From: Sphingomonas sp. Leaf22
GTDB lineage: Bacteria; Pseudomonadota; Alphaproteobacteria; Sphingomonadales; Sphingomonadaceae
Assembly (NCBI RefSeq): GCF_001421715.1
Contig: NZ_LMKP01000034.1
Coordinates: forward strand, 230-64,229
DNA: 64,000 bases
Direction: 5' to 3'
Shown: positions 1 to 9,532 of the stretch, one piece after another
Layout: the number at the start of each line of letters is the position of its first letter
Position numbering within the stretch: the first letter of the stretch is position 1
The notes under the pieces: generated by a model
The model's database searches: none
Told to the model about the DNA's origin: nothing
What the model saw: only the letters and a program-made list of their open reading frames with translations
Program-made: the position numbers and the translations under genes

Positions 1-102
1 CGCTTCAACCGCCGAACCAAACGCGCCTCCAAGACCCAACAGATGCTCGAGATCACCCTCGACATCTTCCTCGCCAGAAAACGCCTACAGAGTCCGACGT
101 GA
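1..102 (+). CDS. 3' end of an ORF cut by the window edge; possible transposase remnant
   Basis: An open frame runs from the first base to a TGA at 100-102 and encodes 33 residues beginning RFNRRTKRASK, basic and rich in Arg, Lys and Leu. The FRFNRR-like start recalls the C-terminal region of ISXO2/IS1595-type transposases. That is only a resemblance over a few residues. The rest of the gene lies outside the window, so identity cannot be settled here. A short hairpin follows at once. Confidence 0.3.
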   Translation, partial: RFNRRTKRASKTQQMLEITLDIFLARKRLQSPT

Positions 103-107
103 ACACT

Positions 108-123
108 CCCCGCGTAGGCGGGG
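108..123. repeat. Short GC palindrome, diverged REP-like hairpin
   Basis: The arms are CCCCGC (108-113) and GCGGGG (118-123), around a GCGTAGGCG core shared with the repeats near 23.75 kb. It sits six bases after the stop of the left-edge ORF and may be a single diverged REP copy or a terminator stem; no T-run follows. The remainder of 124-261 holds nothing recognisable apart from a GT-rich run ending in ten consecutive G. Confidence 0.4.
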
Positions 124-261
124 GTACGGCTCGTTCTTGGCCAAGCTTGCGACTTTCGCCAACGTCTCGTTGGAGCCGGGGTCGACGTTTGTGTGGGGGG
201 GGGGCGGGGCGGTAGTGCTTTAACGAAGGGTGATCGGCAGGTGGCATATCGCGCCTGCCTA

Positions 262-729
262 TTACCCCCGAACCCAGTCTCCGGACTTGCCGCCCTGCTT
301 TTCCAGCACGCAAATACCGTCGATCACCATCGTCTTGTCGATCGCTTTTGCCATGTCATAAATCGTCAGCAATGCAGTGGAAGCTGCGGTCAACGCTTCC
401 ATTTCCACGCCGGTCTTGCCGTCGGTCGCGGCGGTTGCGTGGACGCGGATCGCGGTTTGCTCGAATGCGAATTCGATCGACGCCTTGGTCAATGGCAGGG
501 GGTGGCAGAGCGGGATCAGGTCGCTGGTGCGCTTGGCGGCCATGATGCCGGCGACGCGGGCGACGGCGAGGACGTCGCCCTTCTTGACCAGCCCGTCGCG
601 GATCGCGGCCAGTGCCTTGGCCGACATGGTGATGCGACCGGTGGCGACGGCGACGCGCTGCGTCACCGCCTTGCCGCCGACATCGACCATATGCGCGCTG
701 CCGTCGGCGTCGAGATGGGTGAGGCTCAT
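262..729 (-). CDS. moaC: Cyclic pyranopterin monophosphate synthase MoaC
   Basis: MoaC converts the MoaA product (3',8-cyclo-7,8-dihydro-GTP) to cyclic pyranopterin monophosphate, an early molybdenum-cofactor step in the cytoplasm. The 155-residue protein is full length for the family. It has the conserved [11 protein letters not shown] block (71-81), [11 protein letters not shown] (107-117) and [10 protein letters not shown] (123-132). K50 and D125 align with the E. coli active-site Lys51 and Asp128. The start overlaps the trpC stop by four bases (ATGA at 726-729), so moaC is the last gene seen in a trpG-trpD-trpC-moaC unit. A moeA gene, often next in related genomes, is absent. Confidence 0.96.
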   Translation of the reverse strand: MSLTHLDADGSAHMVDVGGKAVTQRVAVATGRITMSAKALAAIRDGLVKKGDVLAVARVAGIMAAKRTSDLIPLCHPLPLTKASIEFAFEQTAIRVHATAATDGKTGVEMEALTAASTALLTIYDMAKAIDKTMVIDGICVLEKQGGKSGDWVRG

Positions 730-1502
730 CCGATCATCGCGCGGGTCGCCGCTTCGACATCGTGATGCCGCATCAGCGCCTCGCCGATCAGGAAGCAGCG
801 GACGCCGTGTTCGGCCATCGCGTCAAGATCGGCGCGCGTGCTCAGCCCGCTTTCGGCAACGAAGGTGCAGCCCGCCGGGGCGTGATCGACCAGCTCATAG
901 GTTCGGTCAAAACTTACCGAGAAGTCTTTCAGATTGCGGTTGTTTACCCCGATAAGGCGCGACTGGAGGGCGAGTGCCCGCTCCAGTTCGGCGCGGTCGT
1001 GGACCTCGACCAGCACGTCCATGTCGCGTTCGATCGCTGCGGCTTCGATCTCGGTCATCTGCGCGTCCGACAGGGCGGCGACGATGATGAGGATCGCATC
1101 GGCCCCGAGCGCGCGCGCCTCGGCCACCTGCCACGGATCGACGTTGAAGTCCTTGCGCAGGACCGGCAGGTCGCAGGCGGCACGGGCCGCGACCAGATAG
1201 TCGTCGGCACCCTGAAAATAGTCGATATCGGTCAGCACCGACAGGCAGGCCGCGCCACCGGTCTGATAGGCGCGGGCATGGGCCGGCGGATCGAAATCGG
1301 GGCGGATCAGTCCCTTGGACGGGCTGGCCTTCTTGATCTCGGCGATCAGTGCGTGGCCGGGTTTGGCGTCGAGCGCGGCGCGGAAGCCGCGTGGCGCGGT
1401 GCGTTCGCTGGCGCGGGCGTCGAGATCGGCGATGCTGGCGCGGGCGCTGCGGGCGGCGACCTCGCTCCGCTTGGTGGCGAGGATGGTGTCGAGCATCGTC
1501 AT
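726..1502 (-). CDS. trpC: Indole-3-glycerol phosphate synthase
   Basis: TrpC closes the indole ring of indole-3-glycerol phosphate from CdRP in tryptophan synthesis. The 258-residue TIM barrel has the family signatures IKKASPSKG (lysine-bearing phosphate/substrate loop), [18 protein letters not shown] and ESGL in order. The start is placed at 1502 because its ATG overlaps the trpD stop in an ATGA; an upstream ATG at 1517 would lie further inside trpD. The gene is monofunctional, with no fused TrpF. It is translationally coupled on both sides by 4-base overlaps. Confidence 0.96.
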   Translation of the reverse strand: MTMLDTILATKRSEVAARSARASIADLDARASERTAPRGFRAALDAKPGHALIAEIKKASPSKGLIRPDFDPPAHARAYQTGGAACLSVLTDIDYFQGADDYLVAARAACDLPVLRKDFNVDPWQVAEARALGADAILIIVAALSDAQMTEIEAAAIERDMDVLVEVHDRAELERALALQSRLIGVNNRNLKDFSVSFDRTYELVDHAPAGCTFVAESGLSTRADLDAMAEHGVRCFLIGEALMRHHDVEAATRAMIG

Positions 1503-2491
1503 GCGTAGGCGATCCATTGGTCGAGCAGGCGGTCGGCCGCGCCGCTATCGATGGTGTCGGCGGCGCGTTCGGCTCCGTCGCGCAGGTCGGCGGCGGCGTC
1601 GGCGACGAGCAGCGCGGCGGCGGCGTTGAGCAGCACCGCGTCGCGATACGCGCTCTTTTCGCCCCTCAGCAGCGCACGCAGCGCGGCGGCGTTATGCGCG
1701 GCGTCGCCACCCCGGATCGCGCTGATCGGATGGCGGGGCAGGCCGGCGTCTTCGGGGACGATGCGGTCGGCCATGGTCATGCCGACCGGCACGACGATGG
1801 TCGGGCCGGCACCCGAAATTTCGTCGAGCCCTTCCTCCCCCGACACGATCAGCGCGGTTTCGGCACCGAGCAGCTCCATCGCTTCGGCATAGACCGCCGC
1901 ATAGTCGGGGCGGGCGATGCCGATCAGCTGACGGGTGGTGCGGGCCGGATTGGCGAGCGGCCCCATCAGGTTGAAGATGGTGCGACGGCCGATGCGCTGG
2001 CGGATCGGGGTGATGCGCCGCATCGCCGGATGGTGGTTCGCGGCGAAGAGGAAGGCGATGCCGATATCGCGCAGGCTGGATTCGGCCATCGCACCGGCCA
2101 GCGTCATGTCGAGCCCGAGCGCTTCGAGCGTGTCGGCGGCCCCGGCCTTGCTGGAAGCGGCGCGGTTGCCATGCTTGGCGACGGGCACGCCGGACGCCGC
2201 GACGACGAGGCTGACGGCGGTCGAGACGTTGAGCGTGTGGTGGCCGTCGCCGCCGGTGCCGCAGACGTCGATCGCGTTGGCGACGGGGGCGATCGGAATC
2301 ATCCGTTCGCGCAGCGCGCGCGCGGCCTCGGCGATCTCGATGCTGGTTTCGCCGCGGATGGCGAGGTCGGTCAGGAAGGTGGCGATGGCATCGTCGCCGA
2401 CCGTGCCGTCCAGGATCGCGGCGAACGCCTCGGCCGCGTTTTGGTGGCTGAGCGGTGTCGACGGGTCGGGGAGCAGGGTGGTGACGGTCAT
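1499..2491 (-). CDS. trpD: Anthranilate phosphoribosyltransferase
   Basis: TrpD transfers phosphoribose from PRPP to anthranilate. The 330-residue length is normal. The PRPP-binding glycine loop appears as [14 protein letters not shown], and the later HGNRAASSK and GPLANPA segments are typical of class IV phosphoribosyltransferases of this family. The gene overlaps trpG (2488-2491) and trpC (1499-1502) by four bases each. The protein is not fused to TrpG, unlike the enterobacterial arrangement. Confidence 0.96.
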   Translation of the reverse strand: MTVTTLLPDPSTPLSHQNAAEAFAAILDGTVGDDAIATFLTDLAIRGETSIEIAEAARALRERMIPIAPVANAIDVCGTGGDGHHTLNVSTAVSLVVAASGVPVAKHGNRAASSKAGAADTLEALGLDMTLAGAMAESSLRDIGIAFLFAANHHPAMRRITPIRQRIGRRTIFNLMGPLANPARTTRQLIGIARPDYAAVYAEAMELLGAETALIVSGEEGLDEISGAGPTIVVPVGMTMADRIVPEDAGLPRHPISAIRGGDAAHNAAALRALLRGEKSAYRDAVLLNAAAALLVADAAADLRDGAERAADTIDSGAADRLLDQWIAYA

Positions 2492-3072
2492 GCGGGCATC
2501 GTCGCGGCCAAGCCGGCATGCTTCAGGAAGTTGGCGAGCATGGCGTGGCCATGTTCGGTGGCGATGCTTTCGGGGTGGAACTGTACGCCGTGGATCGGCA
2601 ACTCGCGGTGGCGCAGCCCCATGACGCTGGCGTCGGACGCGGTCGCGTTGACGGCGAGGCAGTCGGGAATCTCGGTGACGATCAGCGAGTGATAGCGGGT
2701 GGCGGTGAAGGGCGAGGGCAATCCTTCGAACACGCCGGTGCCGTCATGCTCGACCGGACAGGTCTTGCCATGCATCAACCCGCCGCGCACGACCTTTCCC
2801 CCGAAATGCTGGCCGATCGCCTGATGACCGAGGCAGACGCCGAGCAGGGGCCGGCGCGCTTCGGCGCACGCCGCGACGAGGTCGAGCGAAATGCCCGCTT
2901 CGGTCGGGGTGCAGGGGCCGGGCGAGATCAGGAAACCGTGCGCGTTGCTGGCAAGCGCGTCGGCGGCGGTCATCGCGTCGTTGCGCTCGACGCGAACCTC
3001 GACACCCAGTTCCATCAGGTAATGGACGAGGTTCCAGGTAAAGCTGTCGTAATTGTCGATGACGAGGATCAT
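2488..3072 (-). CDS. trpG: Anthranilate synthase glutaminase subunit
   Basis: This class I glutamine amidotransferase supplies ammonia to TrpE. The triad is visible: nucleophile C80 in [10 protein letters not shown], and H166 and E168 in FHPES. The 194-residue length fits TrpG/PabA. Because trpD and trpC follow, TrpG is preferred, although the subunit may also serve PabB in folate synthesis. The expected trpE is not upstream: a divergent secreted-protein gene is there instead. No Trp-codon leader peptide is seen in the 100 bases before the start. Confidence 0.93.
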   Translation of the reverse strand: MILVIDNYDSFTWNLVHYLMELGVEVRVERNDAMTAADALASNAHGFLISPGPCTPTEAGISLDLVAACAEARRPLLGVCLGHQAIGQHFGGKVVRGGLMHGKTCPVEHDGTGVFEGLPSPFTATRYHSLIVTEIPDCLAVNATASDASVMGLRHRELPIHGVQFHPESIATEHGHAMLANFLKHAGLAATMPA

Positions 3073-3181
3073 GGCACCGCCATAGCGTGTAGCGGCGTGC
3101 GTGCAACGTCCCGAACGTGCGGTGCGTTCAGCCTACGCTCATCCGGGACGGCGGTTATGACCGGGAGCGAGGAGAGTGACG

Positions 3182-3586
3182 ATGACGCGTTGGGTTTTGG
3201 CAGGACTGGCATTGGCGATCGCGGGTCCGGCGATCGCGCAGGACGCGCCGGCCGATCCGCCGCAACGGGTGCGCAACGCAACCGTCTATGGTGACGAGCA
3301 ATGTCCGAAGCCCGATGGCGACGACGAGATCGTGGTGTGCGCCCGGCTGAACGAAAACGAACGCTATCGCATCCCCAAGCGCTTCCGTGATCCCCCGTCG
3401 CAGCGGTCGGCGGATGCGAGCTGGGCACAGCGGGCCGACTTCGCGATGGAAGCGGCACGGGCAACGCGGCCCAACAGCTGCTCGGTGATCGGTACCGGTG
3501 GCCAGACCGGCTGTACCCAGGCGATGCTGCGCCAGTGGTTCGCCGAGCGGCGTCAGCAGCAGTCGGCGGGCGGCGGCGTCCGCTGA
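3182..3586 (+). CDS. Secreted hypothetical protein, sphingomonad type
   Basis: The 134-residue product begins with a signal peptide (MTRWVLAGLALAIAGPAIAQ). It then has a conserved-looking segment, DDEIVVCARLNENERYRIP, of a kind common in uncharacterised sphingomonad exported proteins. Two cysteines near the C-terminus (CSVIGTGGQTGC) may pair. The ATG at 3182 is preferred over an in-frame GTG at 3176 because GAGCGAGGAG ends seven bases before it. Function is unknown. It is divergent from trpG and convergent with the GGDEF gene. Confidence 0.8.
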   Translation: MTRWVLAGLALAIAGPAIAQDAPADPPQRVRNATVYGDEQCPKPDGDDEIVVCARLNENERYRIPKRFRDPPSQRSADASWAQRADFAMEAARATRPNSCSVIGTGGQTGCTQAMLRQWFAERRQQQSAGGGVR

Positions 3587-3590
3587 GCCG

Positions 3591-4748
3591 TCAGGCGGCG
3601 TCGGTGAGCGCCGCCTGTGGATCGTACCGTCGGACCCCGCCGGCGCGTTTGGCGGCGTACAGCGCATGGTCGGCGCGGGTGCGCAGGGCGGCGATCGAGG
3701 TCGCGTCGTCGGGGAAGCAGGCATAGCCGATGCTGACCCCGACCGCGATCGGTCCGCGGCAGTCGAGGGCATAGTCGTGCCCGGAAACCGCGTCGGTAAT
3801 CCGTTCGGCAAGCGAATGCGCCTGCCCGGGCGACAGGCCGGGGACGGCGAGCAGGAACTCGTCGCCGCCCAGCCGCACGATCAGTGCCGGTTCCCCCGCC
3901 ACCGCGTGCAGCCGTTCGGCGACACCGACCAGCACCGCATCGCCGACGGCATGGCCGAAACGGTCGTTGATCGGCTTGAACCGGTCGAGATCGAGACACA
4001 GCAGCGCCAGCGGCCGGTCGGGCGATGCGGTCAGCCGCGCCAGTTGCGCGTCGAGGTCATAGCGATTGGCGAGCCCGGTCAGCGGATCATGCCCCGCCAG
4101 CAGGCGGCTGCGTTCGGCGGCGTTGAGCGATTCGGCAAGGAGCGTGGTGAAGTTGCGCAGCAGGACGCGGATACTGGCCAGCAAGGGAAGCGACAACGGG
4201 ATCAGGATCCAGAGGATCGGATGCCCGGTCAGGGCCAGTCCGATCTTGAACGGAACATCGCACAGCATGACCAGCGTCACCGCGAGTCGCGGCGCAGTGT
4301 GGTTACGCGCACAAATCGGTGCGACGAGGCCGAGGATGAAGGCGGTCACGATGACGATCATCGCCAGATCGCCGGTCAGCCCGATGGCGAAGGCGATGAT
4401 ACCCTGCAACGCGCACCAGGCGATCGTCAGCAGGACCGATCGATCGATCGTCGGGAGCGTCCCCGCCCGGAAATGATGCTGGCAGCGGTGGACCGCACGC
4501 AGGCGGAGCAGCAGCAGCGCGACGTCGATCGCGGCGAAGATCCAGAATTGCGGCAGCCCGGTGCGAATGGCGGCGGCAACGGTAATCAGGAGGCTGCTGA
4601 GCAAGCCGGCGATGACGACGCCCGGTGCGGCCAGCAGCGCGCCGTACAGGAGCGGTCGGGCATCGAGGGGAATGTCGGTCGTCGGGTCGACGAGCCAGGC
4701 AACCGCCTTGCAGTCACCGCTGAGCCGCGCCCTTCGTTGATGATCCAT
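3591..4748 (-). CDS. Membrane-anchored diguanylate cyclase (GGDEF)
   Basis: The 385-residue protein has an N-terminal membrane region of about five or six hydrophobic helices (roughly 35-60, 68-84, 104-124, 127-147, 155-172, 177-198). A complete GGDEF domain follows, with DPLTGLANR at 221-229 and an intact GGDEF signature at 294-298. It should make cyclic di-GMP from GTP in the cytoplasm. The RxxD inhibitory site usually found just before GGDEF is missing (GEPA stands there), so product inhibition by the usual route is unlikely. No EAL domain is present. What the membrane part senses is unknown. Confidence 0.9.
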   Translation of the reverse strand: MDHQRRARLSGDCKAVAWLVDPTTDIPLDARPLLYGALLAAPGVVIAGLLSSLLITVAAAIRTGLPQFWIFAAIDVALLLLRLRAVHRCQHHFRAGTLPTIDRSVLLTIAWCALQGIIAFAIGLTGDLAMIVIVTAFILGLVAPICARNHTAPRLAVTLVMLCDVPFKIGLALTGHPILWILIPLSLPLLASIRVLLRNFTTLLAESLNAAERSRLLAGHDPLTGLANRYDLDAQLARLTASPDRPLALLCLDLDRFKPINDRFGHAVGDAVLVGVAERLHAVAGEPALIVRLGGDEFLLAVPGLSPGQAHSLAERITDAVSGHDYALDCRGPIAVGVSIGYACFPDDATSIAALRTRADHALYAAKRAGGVRRYDPQAALTDAA

Positions 4749-4813
4749 GACGACCGACCCGCGCTGTAACTATCAGGAGCGTCGCCAGATATCCTATCGC
4801 GCCTTCGATCGCG

Positions 4814-4963
4814 TTAACGCGGGGTTCCCGTACGGCGACAACGGTCTGAACAATAAACGACATTGTCCCAGTCGCGTGCCCATTTCTTGCGCCACGCAAA
4901 GGGGCGTTCGCACACCGGGCAGATCTTGGTCGGGAGGTCCCGCTTGGCGATGCCCTGCGGCAT
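4814..4963 (-). CDS. DUF2256 small zinc-ribbon-like protein
   Basis: A 49-residue protein starts on an ATG that shares one base with the aroB stop (TGATG at 4961-4965). It matches the DUF2256 pattern: [13 protein letters not shown], then WRKKW, then VVYCSDRCR. The two CxxC-like pairs suggest a metal-binding ribbon. Family function is unknown. Its coupling to aroB suggests co-translation with the shikimate genes. The gene is easily lost in annotation because of its size. Confidence 0.85.
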   Translation of the reverse strand: MPQGIAKRDLPTKICPVCERPFAWRKKWARDWDNVVYCSDRCRRTGTPR

Positions 4964-6063
4964 CAGCGGGGCTGACGGTTCAGGAACGCGGCGACCTGAT
5001 CCAGATCGACCGAACGATCGAGATAGGTCCGGCCGATGCCGCGCGCGAGCAGGAAGGGCAGCGTGCCGCCCTCGCGTTTCTTGTCGTGGAGCATGTGCGC
5101 GACCAGCGCCTCGCCCGATACGGCGATGCGGGCGGCGGCAAGGCCGTCGGGCAGGCCGGCGGCGCGCAGGTGCGCGGCGACGCGATCGGCATCCTGCCGG
5201 CTGCACCATCCCTGTTCGGCGGAATAGGCGAAGGCCAGCGCCATGCCGGCGGCAACGCCCTCTCCATGCAGCAGCGATCCGTCGAAGCCGGCCTCCGCCT
5301 CCAGCGCATGGCCGAAAGTGTGGCCGAGATTGAGCAGCGCGCGGGTGCCGGTCGTCTCGCGTTCGTCGGCTCCGACGATCCGCGCCTTGGCCGATACCGA
5401 GCGGGCGATGGCATGGGCACGGGCGGCGGGGTCGCCGGCCAGCAAGGCCGCGCCATTCGCCTCGCACCATGCAAAGAAGTCGGGGTCGTCGATCAGGCCG
5501 TATTTGACGACCTCGGCATAGCCCGCGCGCACTTCGCGCGGCGGCAGCGTGTCGAGCGTCGTCGGGTCGATCAGGACGAGGGCCGGCTGATGAAAGGCAC
5601 CGACCAGATTCTTGCCGGCGCGGGTGTTGATCCCCGTCTTGCCCCCGACCGACGAATCGACCTGCGCCAGCAAGGTCGTCGGCACCTGTACGAAGCCGCA
5701 GCCGCGCTTCAGGATCGCCGCTGCAAAACCGACCAGATCGCCGATCACGCCGCCGCCCAGCGCGACGATATGGTCGCCGCGCTCGATCCCCAGCGCGAGG
5801 AGCGAATCGAGCAGGCGTTCGAGCGTCGCCCAGCTCTTCGACCCTTCCCCTGCCGCGATCTCGATCGCTTCGCTGTCCACGCCGGCCGCCGACAGCGAAT
5901 CGCGCAGCGTCGCCAGATGCATCGGCACATTGGCGTCGGCGACGATCACCATCCGCCGTCCGCGCGCGATGGGGCCGAGATATTCGCCGGCACGGGCGAG
6001 CACCCCGTCCTCGATCACGATGTCGTAGCTGCGGTCGCCAAGCGCGACGGGGATGACGGTCAT
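4963..6063 (-). CDS. aroB: 3-dehydroquinate synthase
   Basis: AroB makes 3-dehydroquinate from DAHP in the shikimate pathway, using NAD and a divalent metal. The 366-residue protein shows the NAD-binding [11 protein letters not shown] loop, the [17 protein letters not shown] block, the metal-ligand region [11 protein letters not shown], and [12 protein letters not shown] with its metal-binding histidine. The ATG lies in an ATGA overlap with aroK (6060-6063), the usual aroK-aroB order. Confidence 0.96.
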   Translation of the reverse strand: MTVIPVALGDRSYDIVIEDGVLARAGEYLGPIARGRRMVIVADANVPMHLATLRDSLSAAGVDSEAIEIAAGEGSKSWATLERLLDSLLALGIERGDHIVALGGGVIGDLVGFAAAILKRGCGFVQVPTTLLAQVDSSVGGKTGINTRAGKNLVGAFHQPALVLIDPTTLDTLPPREVRAGYAEVVKYGLIDDPDFFAWCEANGAALLAGDPAARAHAIARSVSAKARIVGADERETTGTRALLNLGHTFGHALEAEAGFDGSLLHGEGVAAGMALAFAYSAEQGWCSRQDADRVAAHLRAAGLPDGLAAARIAVSGEALVAHMLHDKKREGGTLPFLLARGIGRTYLDRSVDLDQVAAFLNRQPR

Positions 6064-6611
6064 TGGCCGATGGCTTTCAGGATCGCGGAGACGGTGGCGT
6101 CGTGCGGTGCGTGCTGGCTGACGATATGGATCGGTGCAAGCGCGTAGACCGGATTGCGAACGCGGGCGAGTTCGGTCAGCATTTTGCGGGGGTCCTTTCC
6201 GCGCAGCAGCGGGCGGGTGTCGCGGCGGCGGACCCGTTCGGCGAGGATGTCGGGCGAGGCGTCGAGCCAGATCGCCAGCGACTGGTCGAGGATCAGCGTC
6301 CGGGTCTCCTCCTGCATGAACGCACCGCCGCCGGTTGCGATGATCTTGGGCGTACCATCGATCAGGCGGGCGATGACGCGGCGTTCGCCGTCGCGGAAAT
6401 GCGCTTCACCGAACCGTTCGAAGATTTCGGCGATGGTCATGCCGGCGGCATGTTCGATCTCGTGATCGGCATCGACGAAATCGAGCTTCATCCGCTGGGC
6501 CAGACGCCGGCCCACGGTGGATTTACCGACGCCCATCAACCCGATCAGGACGATCGGACGCCCGGTCCAGGGCGGCGGCGGTTGGGGGATGGATTCTTGA
6601 ATTTGCAGCAT
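6060..6611 (-). CDS. aroK: Shikimate kinase
   Basis: The enzyme phosphorylates shikimate with ATP. The P-loop is GLMGVGKST (24-32). The shikimate-binding DADHEIE, the FRDGERR segment, IATGGGAF and the lid RRRDTRPLL follow in the expected order. The start at 6611 gives 183 residues and leaves room for a divergent promoter. An in-frame start at 6680 would add 23 residues of non-family sequence. No strong ribosome-binding site marks either start. Confidence 0.93.
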   Translation of the reverse strand: MLQIQESIPQPPPPWTGRPIVLIGLMGVGKSTVGRRLAQRMKLDFVDADHEIEHAAGMTIAEIFERFGEAHFRDGERRVIARLIDGTPKIIATGGGAFMQEETRTLILDQSLAIWLDASPDILAERVRRRDTRPLLRGKDPRKMLTELARVRNPVYALAPIHIVSQHAPHDATVSAILKAIGQ

Positions 6612-6701
6612 TGAACGATGGGCTATACAGCCGCCCAACCGATCGGGCAAAAGGCGCTTCGCCATCTTTGTCCGACCCAAATTACCGGGACGATTTGATC
6701 C

Positions 6702-6839
6702 ATGTCGCGTTCGCTTGTCATTCTTCTCGTCGTCGTGGTCGCGCTGATCGCGGGCATGTTCCTGCTGGCGGGGCGGTCGACCGAGCAGCAGCCGACCCAG
6801 ATCGAAAAGGCGGTCTCGCTTGAAAATCTCGCGAACTGA
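6702..6839 (+). CDS. 45-residue single-span membrane micropeptide
   Basis: ATG at 6702 opens a frame encoding 45 residues. A short basic start (MSRS) precedes one strongly hydrophobic segment (LVILLVVVVALIAGMFLLAG) and a polar tail, consistent with an N-in membrane anchor. Its last 20 bases overlap the start of the next gene, which suggests coupling. It heads the unit leading to xerD and accA. Function is unknown. Support is the membrane pattern, the overlap and the position; a predicted protein this short remains uncertain. Confidence 0.6.
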   Translation: MSRSLVILLVVVVALIAGMFLLAGRSTEQQPTQIEKAVSLENLAN

Positions 6840-8616
6840 CCGGTTGCGGATCGGCGTCGCGGCCGCGGCGCTGATCGCTATCGCGGTACCGGCGATCGGG
6901 CAGGACGTGCCCGAATCGCTGTTGCCGCCGGGGTTCGGCGATGCGCCCGCGCCGACGCCGACCCCCCGCCCCAGTGGATCGGCGGTGCCGGGCGGACCGA
7001 ACTTCGCGCCGCCCGCGCCGATCGTTCAGCCCTTGCCGGGCGTCCCCGGCGCGCCGCCGACCCCGACGCCCACGCCATCGGCATCGACGGTGCCGATCGA
7101 TGCTGCGGCGCTCAGGCAATATGAATTGCCTGACTTCGCCCGCCGGTCGCTGAACAATATCGGCATTGCCGGACAGGGCAGCGATTTCGCGCGCGATGCG
7201 TTCGGCGCGGTCGACGGTCCGTGGCTGGAACGGATCATGCGCGCGCTCGATGCGCCGGTCGCGTCGCGCTGGGTCTCGATCGCGCTTCGCCGCGCGCTGG
7301 TCGCCGATCTCGACACGCCGACCGGCGTCGACGGCGCGGACTTCGCCGCCGAACGTGCATGGCTGCTGGTCCGCATGGGCGAAGCACCCGCGGCGCGCGC
7401 GCTGGTCCAGTCGGTCGATATCGACAACTACACGCCCAAATTATACCAGATCGCGATGCAGTCGCTGCTGGCGACCGGCGATCCGGCGGGGCTGTGCCCG
7501 CTGGTCCAGCCGGCGATGCGGGTTTCGAACGAGCGCGGCTGGCGACTGGCGAACGCCGTCTGCCTCGGCCTGTCGGGGCAGCCGCGCGAGGCCGGGCGGA
7601 TCGTCGATCAGGCGCGGCGACAGGCACCGGGCGGCGGCGCGATCGACGTCGCGCTGGCGGAAAAGCTGGTCGGCAAGGGCGCGCAGGGTCGCCGGGCGGC
7701 GACGATCGAATGGGACGGCGTCGACCGGTTGACGGCATGGCGCTATGGCATGGCCGCCGCCAGCGCGACGCCGGTGCCGCCCGCGATGTTCGACGGAGTC
7801 GGGCCGCAGGTCCGCTACTGGCATGCCACCGCGCCGCAATTCGCGCCCAACGTCCGGCTGACCGATGGCGAGTTCGCGGCGGCGCAGGGGGTGTTGTCCA
7901 GCGAGGCGCTGGTCGACCTGTATGCGCAATTGCTGACTGATGAGGATGCCAGCAGTTCGCAAAGCGCGCTCGCCACCGATTTGCGGACCGCCTTTACCGG
8001 TAGCGACGACGCACGGCTGGCGGTGTTGCGGCAGTTCTGGGAACCGGCGGCGACCTCGCCGCTCGGCCATGCCCGGCGGGTGCTGACCGCGCGGGCGGCG
8101 GCGATGATCGCGCCGGTGGCCGATCATGTCGCCGATGCCGATTCGCTGATCGCATCGATGCTGACCGCGGGGCTCGACCTGCCGGCGCTGCGCTGGCGTT
8201 CGGTGGTGCCGGTTGGCAGCGACGGCTGGGCGATGCTGGCACTTGCCGATCCGATGGGTCGGTCGGTCGCGGTGGGGGCCGTGTCGGACTATGCCGGTCA
8301 GAACGGGCGCAAGGGTCAGTTGCTGTTCGCTGGGCTGGCGGGCCTCGGGCGGTTGCCGCAGGATCAGGTGCAGGGGCTGGCCCGCGACCTGAACGTCGCG
8401 ATCGGTGCGCGCAACGCCTGGACCGATGCGATCGACCGGTCGGGGGTGCGCGGGGAAGCCGGCACCGTCCTGTTGCTGGCCGCGACCGGCATGCAGACGC
8501 GCGACTGGCGCGGCGTGTCGCCGGTGGCGCTGTTCCACATCGTCGCGGCGCTGCGGGCGGCGGGGCGTGAGGGCGAGGCGCGGATGATCGCCGCCGAGGC
8601 GATCGCGCGGACGTGA
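6820..8616 (+). CDS. Secreted hypothetical protein with Pro/Thr-rich linker
   Basis: The 598-residue protein starts on TTG at 6820 (AAAAGG lies upstream) and opens with a signal peptide ending near AVPAIGQ. A proline/threonine-rich low-complexity stretch (about 40-90) follows, then a long Ala/Leu-rich helical region without a motif I recognise. That region has the periodicity expected of helical repeats. It is probably periplasmic. The stop overlaps the xerD GTG start (8613-8616). A later TTG at 6844 is possible but has no ribosome-binding site. Confidence 0.75.
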   Translation: MKISRTDRLRIGVAAAALIAIAVPAIGQDVPESLLPPGFGDAPAPTPTPRPSGSAVPGGPNFAPPAPIVQPLPGVPGAPPTPTPTPSASTVPIDAAALRQYELPDFARRSLNNIGIAGQGSDFARDAFGAVDGPWLERIMRALDAPVASRWVSIALRRALVADLDTPTGVDGADFAAERAWLLVRMGEAPAARALVQSVDIDNYTPKLYQIAMQSLLATGDPAGLCPLVQPAMRVSNERGWRLANAVCLGLSGQPREAGRIVDQARRQAPGGGAIDVALAEKLVGKGAQGRRAATIEWDGVDRLTAWRYGMAAASATPVPPAMFDGVGPQVRYWHATAPQFAPNVRLTDGEFAAAQGVLSSEALVDLYAQLLTDEDASSSQSALATDLRTAFTGSDDARLAVLRQFWEPAATSPLGHARRVLTARAAAMIAPVADHVADADSLIASMLTAGLDLPALRWRSVVPVGSDGWAMLALADPMGRSVAVGAVSDYAGQNGRKGQLLFAGLAGLGRLPQDQVQGLARDLNVAIGARNAWTDAIDRSGVRGEAGTVLLLAATGMQTRDWRGVSPVALFHIVAALRAAGREGEARMIAAEAIART

Positions 8617-9521
8617 GCGGCATCGGCGGCGATCGGGTGCTGATCGACCGCTTCCTCGAAATGATGGCGGCGGAGGCGGGGGCGGCGCGCAATACCGTCG
8701 CAGCCTATCGCACCGATTTGTCGCTGGCGTCGGAGACGTTGGGCGGGGCTCTGGCCGAAGCGGATGCCGCCGCCATCGGGCGGCTGGCCGACGGTTGGGC
8801 GACGCTCGCCAAATCGACCGTGGCGCGCAAGGCGTCGGCGCTGCGGCGGTTTTACGCCTTCCTTGCCGAAGAAGGGTTGCGCGCCGACGATCCGGGGAGC
8901 GCGCTGCCCAGGCCGGGCACGTCGCGGCCGCTGCCCAAGACGCTGTCGGCCGGCGATATCGAGGCGATGTTCGCTGCGATCGACGCGCGGATCGCCCGGG
9001 TGCCACCCGATCGCAACGACCTGCGCCTGTCGGCACTGTTCGAGCTGCTCTATGGATCGGGCCTGCGCGCGACCGAACTGGTGTCGCTGCCGCGCGGGGC
9101 GATCGTGTCGGACCGGCCCTATCTGATCCTGAAGGGGAAGGGCGGGCGGGAGCGGATGGTGCCGCTGTCGGACCGCGCGCGCGCCGCCGTCGTTCGCTGG
9201 CGTGCACACGTGCCCGCGGCCAGCCCGTGGCTGTTCCCGTCGGGCAAGTCGCATCTGAGCCGGATGCGGCTGTATCAGATCGTGCGGGCGCTGGCCGGAG
9301 AGGCGGGGATATCGCCCGACCGGATCAGCCCGCACGTGCTGCGTCACGCCTTTGCGACCCACCTGCTGGAGGGCGGCGCGGACCTGCGCGCGTTGCAGGC
9401 GATGCTGGGCCATGCCGATATCGCGACCACCGAAATCTATACCCATGTCGATGCGTGGCGGCTGGTCCGGCTGGTGAGCGAACTCCACCCGCTGATTGAC
9501 GCCGGGCGGACACGGCCATAG
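8613..9521 (+). CDS. xerD: Site-specific tyrosine recombinase XerD
   Basis: XerD acts with XerC at dif to resolve chromosome dimers at division. The 302-residue protein has an N-terminal SAM-like core-binding domain (about 8-95). The catalytic domain shows all expected residues: R152 (GLRATEL), K176 (KGKGGRER), H241 and R244 ([10 protein letters not shown]), H267 (LGHADIATT) and the nucleophile Y276 (EIYTHV). Its size and its place between housekeeping genes argue for the chromosomal recombinase rather than a phage or integron integrase. Translation starts on GTG overlapping the previous stop. Confidence 0.93.
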   Translation: MSGIGGDRVLIDRFLEMMAAEAGAARNTVAAYRTDLSLASETLGGALAEADAAAIGRLADGWATLAKSTVARKASALRRFYAFLAEEGLRADDPGSALPRPGTSRPLPKTLSAGDIEAMFAAIDARIARVPPDRNDLRLSALFELLYGSGLRATELVSLPRGAIVSDRPYLILKGKGGRERMVPLSDRARAAVVRWRAHVPAASPWLFPSGKSHLSRMRLYQIVRALAGEAGISPDRISPHVLRHAFATHLLEGGADLRALQAMLGHADIATTEIYTHVDAWRLVRLVSELHPLIDAGRTRP

Positions 9522-9532
9522 GGCGCGGACCC

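Noticed and set aside
181..215. G-rich run near the left edge as a quadruplex regulator
   Set aside because: It is a single run of ten G with GGCGGGGCGG after it. It is downstream of moaC with no gene to control in view, so no function can be supported.
8613..9521. Tyrosine recombinase as a sign of an integrated element
   Set aside because: It matches chromosomal XerD in size and context next to accA, with no att repeats or cargo genes.
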